The notes under the pieces were generated by a model, which saw only the letters and a list, made by a program, of their open reading frames with translations, searched no databases and had not been told where the DNA came from. From Actinospica durhamensis (lineage in GTDB: Bacteria > Actinomycetota > Actinomycetes > Streptomycetales > Catenulisporaceae), in NCBI RefSeq assembly GCF_018139695.1, contig NZ_JAGSOG010000037.1:1-45614 (forward strand): DNA of 45,614 nt, read 5' to 3'. Shown in pieces: positions 42,065 to 45,614 of this stretch. Each line of letters begins with the position of its first letter. Within the stretch, counting starts at the first letter, position 1. The position numbers and the translations under genes are program-made.

Positions 42065-43129
42065 ATGCCCGAGCCCCGCACCACCGAAGCGCCTGTGTCC
42101 GCTCCGGCCACGCCGGACGACGCTTCCCCCGACGCCCCGACGCAGGGCGGGCGCGGACTGCTCGGCCGGGTCATGCACGCGCTGGAGAGCCGGTCGTTCA
42201 AGATCGGCTTCGTCGTGCTCATGGTCGCGCTCGGCGTGCTGACCGTGGTCAGGGAGTGGTCCGGCTTCAAGACCGGGCTCGACAGCATCGGCATCATGGC
42301 GGGCTTCGAGGCGCTGCTGTGCGTCCTGGTCGGCCTGGCCCTGAACCTGCAGGTCTGGCGCGGGCTGCTGGCCGCGGCCGGGTCGCGCCTCTCGGTGCGG
42401 GCCGGCTCCCGGGTGTTCTTCATCGGCCAGCTCGGCAAGTACCTGCCCGGCTCGGTCTGGCCGGTGCTCACGCAGATGGAGCTGGGCCGCGCCTACAAGG
42501 TGCCGCGCGAGCGCTCGGCCAGTATCGCGATCGTCACCATGACGATCGGCCTGGCCTCCGGCCTGCTCGCCACGCTGGTGGGCATCCCGTTCATGGACAG
42601 CGGCAAGACCGGCACCTACTGGTGGGCATTCCTGTTCATCCCGGTGCTGCTGGTCGTGCTGCACCCGCGCGTGCTCAACCCAATCCTGGAGCGCGGGCTG
42701 CGGCTGATCGGCCGCCCCGCCCCCGAGCAGCCGCTCACCCTGCGCGCGACGGCGAGCGCGATCGGCGTGAACATGCTGGCCTGGGTCGCCAACGGCGTGC
42801 AGATCTGGGTGATGGCGGTACGGCTCGGCGCGCACGGCGGCCACACTCTGCTCGCCTCGATCGGCGTCTACGCCTTCGCCTGGTGCGTCGGCTTCCTGAT
42901 CGTGATCGCCCCGGCCGGCGCCGGCGTGCGCGAGCCGATCCTGGTCGCCACGCTCCAGCCCATGGTCCACTCGTACACCGCGGCCCTCGCGATCACGCTG
43001 GTCTCCCGGCTGGTCACGATCCTCGGCGACCTGATCGGGGCGGCCCTGGCCGGGGCGTTCGGCCTGCGCACCGCGACGGCCGCGGCGGTCGGCGCCGCCG
43101 CCGAGGACCCGGTGGCGGCGGGCGAGTAG
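42065..43129 (+). CDS. Flippase-like / LPG-synthase-TM (UPF0104) membrane protein
   Basis: 354 residues with about eight membrane segments after a hydrophilic, Pro/Ala-rich start. The diagnostic motif GQLGKYLPGSVWPVLTQMELGR and the later IAPAGAGVREPILVATL fit the lysylphosphatidylglycerol-synthase TM / AglD family (PF03706), which often moves or modifies lipid-linked glycans. The ATG at 42065 is supported by TATGCT ending 6 nt before it; a longer start from 41960 is rejected. It is divergent from the glycosyltransferase-YfhO operon, so a shared envelope-glycan pathway is likely though not proven. Confidence 0.85.
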   Translation: MPEPRTTEAPVSAPATPDDASPDAPTQGGRGLLGRVMHALESRSFKIGFVVLMVALGVLTVVREWSGFKTGLDSIGIMAGFEALLCVLVGLALNLQVWRGLLAAAGSRLSVRAGSRVFFIGQLGKYLPGSVWPVLTQMELGRAYKVPRERSASIAIVTMTIGLASGLLATLVGIPFMDSGKTGTYWWAFLFIPVLLVVLHPRVLNPILERGLRLIGRPAPEQPLTLRATASAIGVNMLAWVANGVQIWVMAVRLGAHGGHTLLASIGVYAFAWCVGFLIVIAPAGAGVREPILVATLQPMVHSYTAALAITLVSRLVTILGDLIGAALAGAFGLRTATAAAVGAAAEDPVAAGE

Positions 43130-43183
43130 CGCCCGGTCTCCGGCTACGACGGGGGCGGCCGAAGGCCAGCGGGGATGAGGTTG

Positions 43184-43189
43184 TACGGT
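43184..43189 (+). promoter_or_regulatory. -10 element, leaderless promoter of the second SURF1 gene
   Basis: TACGGT, 7 nt before the GTG at 43197. Confidence 0.5.
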
Positions 43190-43196
43190 CGATGCC

Positions 43197-44156
43197 GTGC
43201 GTTCGTACCGCTTCGCCCTGACACCCCGGTGGATGGCCTTCCACGCCCTGGTCTGGCTGCTGCTGATCCCCGCCTTCATCGGGCTCGGGTACTGGCAGCG
43301 CACACTGTGGAAGGACCGGGCGGACTCGCAGGGGCTGGTCTACGCCAAGCTCGACGCCAAGCCCGCCGCGATCGACGGCGTGGACCCGGTGGGCCACACC
43401 GTCAGCCAGGCCCAGCAGTGGGTCACGGTGACCATGACCGGCCACTACGACACCGCGCACCAGTTCGCCGTGCGCAACCGCTCGCAGAACGAGAACGCCG
43501 GCTGGTACGTGGTGACCCCGCTGGTGCTCGACGACGGCACCGCGGTGCTGGTCAACCAGGGCTGGATCGCCACCTCCAACAGCGACGTGCCGAGCACCGA
43601 CATGCCGGCGCTGCCGCCGGTGCCGAGCGGAACCGTCACCGTCACCGGCTGGCTCCAGCCGGACGAGACCACCGCGAACACCCGGATCACCGACGACACC
43701 GCGAAGCTGCCGACCGGCGAGATCGCCCTGATCACCAAGACCGATCTGCAGAGCCGGGTGCCGTACACGCTGCACGACGGCTCGGTCCAGCTGAGCGCCT
43801 CGTCCCCCGCCAACACCGCCGCGACGGCCGCGCAGCCGGTGCCCGGGCCCAGCTACGACAACACCATGTACATCGCGTACATGGTCCAGTGGTGGGTCTT
43901 CGCCGTGGTCATGCCGGTCACCTGGCTCAAGCTGCTGCACCGCGAGTCGCAGGAGATCCAGAACAAGGCCAGGGCGGCGCTCGAGGACGACGACGACTGG
44001 GATGACGAGGACGACGAGGACTGGGACGACGAGGACGACGAGGACGACGAGGACGACGACGAGGATGAGGACGGCGAGGACGCGGACGAGCCCGCGACCG
44101 CCGAGCCGGTGCCCGCGGGCGCGGTGGCCTCAGACTCCGGGCAGCCGGTCGAGTAA
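43197..44156 (+). CDS. SURF1 family protein, copy 2, with very acidic tail
   Basis: 319 residues. The SURF1 plan is clear: the first TM ends IGLGYWQRTLWK, an extracytoplasmic domain includes GWYVVTPLVLDDGTAVLVNQGWI, and the second TM follows YMVQWWVFAVVMPVTW. A cytoplasmic tail from about residue 262 has some 40 residues dominated by Asp and Glu. It differs strongly from copy 1, so this is an old duplication or a different subfamily. The GTG at 43197 is supported by TACGGT 7 nt upstream. Its last 27 bp overlap the convergent hypothetical gene. No oxidase genes lie beside it. Confidence 0.88.
   Translation: MRSYRFALTPRWMAFHALVWLLLIPAFIGLGYWQRTLWKDRADSQGLVYAKLDAKPAAIDGVDPVGHTVSQAQQWVTVTMTGHYDTAHQFAVRNRSQNENAGWYVVTPLVLDDGTAVLVNQGWIATSNSDVPSTDMPALPPVPSGTVTVTGWLQPDETTANTRITDDTAKLPTGEIALITKTDLQSRVPYTLHDGSVQLSASSPANTAATAAQPVPGPSYDNTMYIAYMVQWWVFAVVMPVTWLKLLHRESQEIQNKARAALEDDDDWDDEDDEDWDDEDDEDDEDDDEDEDGEDADEPATAEPVPAGAVASDSGQPVE
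43984..44097 (+). repeat. GAC/GAG codon repeat encoding an Asp/Glu tail
   Basis: A low-complexity run of GAC, GAG and GAT codons with a few TGG codons, inside the second SURF1 gene. Similar but shorter runs occur in the first SURF1 gene (about 34960-35040) and, on the minus strand, in the acidic hypothetical gene (about 32680-32760). Confidence 0.8.
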
Positions 44157-45056
44157 GGCCTCGAACTCCGGGGTGGGCAGGATGCGCGCGGTCTCGCCCA
44201 CCGCGTCCACCGGCAGCACGCTGACGGTGCCCTCGCGCCACCAGTAGAGCTGGTCGGTCAGCGGGCCCGGCGCGGTCTCGAACTGACGCCAGGCCAGGCG
44301 CAGCAGCGCACCCGCCGCGGCCACCGCCTCGGTGGTCTCGATCGGGTGGTAGGCCAACAGGTGCCGGTGCGGAAGCACGACCAGCACGCCGTTGTCCGGC
44401 ACCGCCGGGTAGCCGTCGCGCTCGAGGTAGTCGCAGAGCCAGAACACGTGCGTCGGGCAGTACGGTCCGGGCCCGGCCAGCACCGTCACGTTCGCCCCGT
44501 CCACGTTCAGCCGCTCGCGCTCCAACGCCCCCTGCCGCCGCACGTTCTCCCGGGCCGCGGTGAAGACCTCGGCGACCGGCACGGCCCAGGTGCCCGCCTG
44601 CTCCGCGGCCAGCAGCCGGCCGCCGCCCTGCGGGGTTTCGCAGAGCACGACCTCGGTCAGCCCCGGCAGCGCGGGCCGGGACAGCGCCCCGGCCGTCGCG
44701 GCGGCGAGGTGGGCCGGCAGCAGCCGCGAGCGCAGCGGCGCGGCCCACGGGGCCACCGCCTGCGCGGCCGCCTCCTCGGCCCGCTCGGCCGCGGCCAGCC
44801 AGTCGGCCACCGCCTGCTCCACCAGATCCGGCCAGTCCGCCTTGGCCCCGCGCGCCATCCGGGCCCGCAGCGGTGCGACGTCGATGGTGCGGCCCGGGCG
44901 CATCGCGCCGTCGCGGTGCAGCTCGAGCCGTTCCGGCGCGGCCACCCGCCAGCGCAGGCCGCGGCCGCGCAACTCGACCTCGAGCAGGCCGAGGAGGGCG
45001 GTGGCGACCGGGTCGCCGAAGGGCCAGGCGGCGCAATCCCGGGTGGTGTAGGGCAT
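44130..45056 (-). CDS. Hypothetical protein, unrecognised
   Basis: 308 residues, soluble, no signal peptide. Landmarks are PFGDPVATALLGLLEVELRGRGLRWRV at the N-terminus, GPGPYCPTHVFWLCDYLE, and VPDNGVLVVLPHRHLLAYHPI toward the C-terminus. The last block faintly recalls DUF1444/YtpQ proteins, not enough to name it. The ATG at 45054-45056 is preceded by TACACT 7 nt upstream (leaderless). Its 3' end overlaps the second SURF1 gene by 27 bp. It probably stands alone. Confidence 0.75.
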   Translation of the reverse strand: MPYTTRDCAAWPFGDPVATALLGLLEVELRGRGLRWRVAAPERLELHRDGAMRPGRTIDVAPLRARMARGAKADWPDLVEQAVADWLAAAERAEEAAAQAVAPWAAPLRSRLLPAHLAAATAGALSRPALPGLTEVVLCETPQGGGRLLAAEQAGTWAVPVAEVFTAARENVRRQGALERERLNVDGANVTVLAGPGPYCPTHVFWLCDYLERDGYPAVPDNGVLVVLPHRHLLAYHPIETTEAVAAAGALLRLAWRQFETAPGPLTDQLYWWREGTVSVLPVDAVGETARILPTPEFEALLDRLPGV

Positions 45057-45063
45057 GTCGCGC

Positions 45064-45069
45064 AGTGTA
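45064..45069 (-). promoter_or_regulatory. -10 element, leaderless promoter of the terminal hypothetical gene
   Basis: TACACT, 7 nt before the ATG at 45056. Confidence 0.45.
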
Positions 45070-45116
45070 ATCGGTCGGGGCGTGACCCGAACGGGGGAAG
45101 GAGCGTTGTACCGGAC

Positions 45117-45614
45117 GTGCCCGATGCGTTCGAGATCCTGCCCGCGTCCCCGCTGTCCCGCTTGGCCGCAGCTCCGGCGCGCGGCCTGCCCTCTCCGCCG
45201 CGCCCCCGCGCCCCGCGCGGCCCGGCCGGTCTCGCCCCGGGTTCGCCCAGCGCGATCGGCGCGCCCGCACTCGGCGCGGGCCTGCCCAAGGTCCCGCGCC
45301 CCCGCCGCAGCGAACCCCCCGCGCGCGACCCCGAGATCACCGACGAGCTGTGGGCCCTGATCGAGCCCCTGCTCCCGGTCAAGCCCCGCCGCAGGCGCTA
45401 CCCCGGCCGCATGCCGCTCGACGACCGCGCGGTGCTCACCGGAATCCTGGTGGTGCTCGCCCGCGGCATCGGCTTCGAGCGCCTGCCGAAGGAACTGGGC
45501 TTCGGCAGCGGCATGACCTGCTGGCGCCGCCTGCGCGACTGGCAGCAGGCCGGCGTATGGCCGGTACTCGCCCGCCTGCTCGCCGAGTCCCTCCCCGAAG
45601 GCCACCGCATCGAC
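45117..45614 (+). CDS. IS5-family transposase, N-terminal part, runs off the window
   Basis: From about residue 72 the frame matches the DUF4096/IS5-type N-terminal domain: ITDELWALIEPLLP, then MPLDDRAVLTGILVVLARGIGFERLPKEL, GSGMTCWRRLRDWQQAGVW and LPEGHRID. The catalytic DDE part would lie beyond 45614. Unusually, no start codon exists just before ITDELW; the frame extends about 70 residues upstream through a Pro/Ala/Arg-rich segment to a GTG at 45117 (AAGGAG lies 13 nt before it), with a TTG at codon 16 as alternative. Terminal inverted repeats could not be identified. Confidence 0.82.
   Translation, partial: MPDAFEILPASPLSRLAAAPARGLPSPPRPRAPRGPAGLAPGSPSAIGAPALGAGLPKVPRPRRSEPPARDPEITDELWALIEPLLPVKPRRRRYPGRMPLDDRAVLTGILVVLARGIGFERLPKELGFGSGMTCWRRLRDWQQAGVWPVLARLLAESLPEGHRID

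Overview
The window is high-GC DNA (about 70% by eye) from an actinobacterium. The markers are a Pup-proteasome locus (pup, dop, arc/mpa, broken prcB), mycothiol synthesis (mshC), an F420-type LLM oxidoreductase, an NsrR/flavohaemoglobin pair, GTG/TTG starts and many leaderless promoters. The order prcB-pup-dop-arc-ferredoxin-trmI-S2P-recB ... metH-PAC2 ... mshC-SCO1664 family-DUF3090-phosphatase resembles the conserved core arm of Streptomyces and relatives such as Catenulisporales. That placement is inferred from gene content and order only.

Layout. 1-798: prcB loses its C-terminal part at about position 125, where an unrelated + strand S53 (sedolisin) peptidase fragment begins. 932-4902: pup, dop and arc on the minus strand, with strong hairpins after arc and after dop and a perfect 16-bp palindrome at the arc promoter. 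5236-15398: housekeeping genes (ferredoxin, tRNA m1A58 methyltransferase, site-2 protease, RecB-like nuclease, YefM-like fragment, DMT transporter, HAD phosphatase, cobalamin methionine synthase, PAC2 protein). 15442-16859: two unrecognised genes, one secreted. 16928-18792: hmp and nsrR with two matching NsrR-type boxes. 18850-23462: mshC, SCO1664-family, DUF3090, histidine phosphatase and LLM oxidoreductase. 23656-27699: aldo/keto reductase, a RecD-like protein that seems to have lost its ATPase motifs, and mtnA.

27718-31941 holds the most unusual pair: a secreted galactose-oxidase-type copper-radical oxidase (an H2O2 producer) followed by a DyP-type peroxidase (an H2O2 user) that carries four C-terminal hemopexin-like repeats. 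34163-44156 is an envelope-related block: an ABC-2 exporter (ATPase and two permeases), a YfhO-like giant membrane protein, a GT4 glycosyltransferase and a flippase-like protein. It is flanked by two different SURF1-family genes, both ending in extreme Asp/Glu tails. The window ends in an IS5-type transposase that runs off the right edge and has an abnormal N-terminus.

About fifteen genes have a TAnnnT-like hexamer 6-8 nt before the start codon and no Shine-Dalgarno sequence, so leaderless transcription looks common. I used this pattern to choose several starts. I saw no tRNA, rRNA, CRISPR array or recognisable riboswitch.
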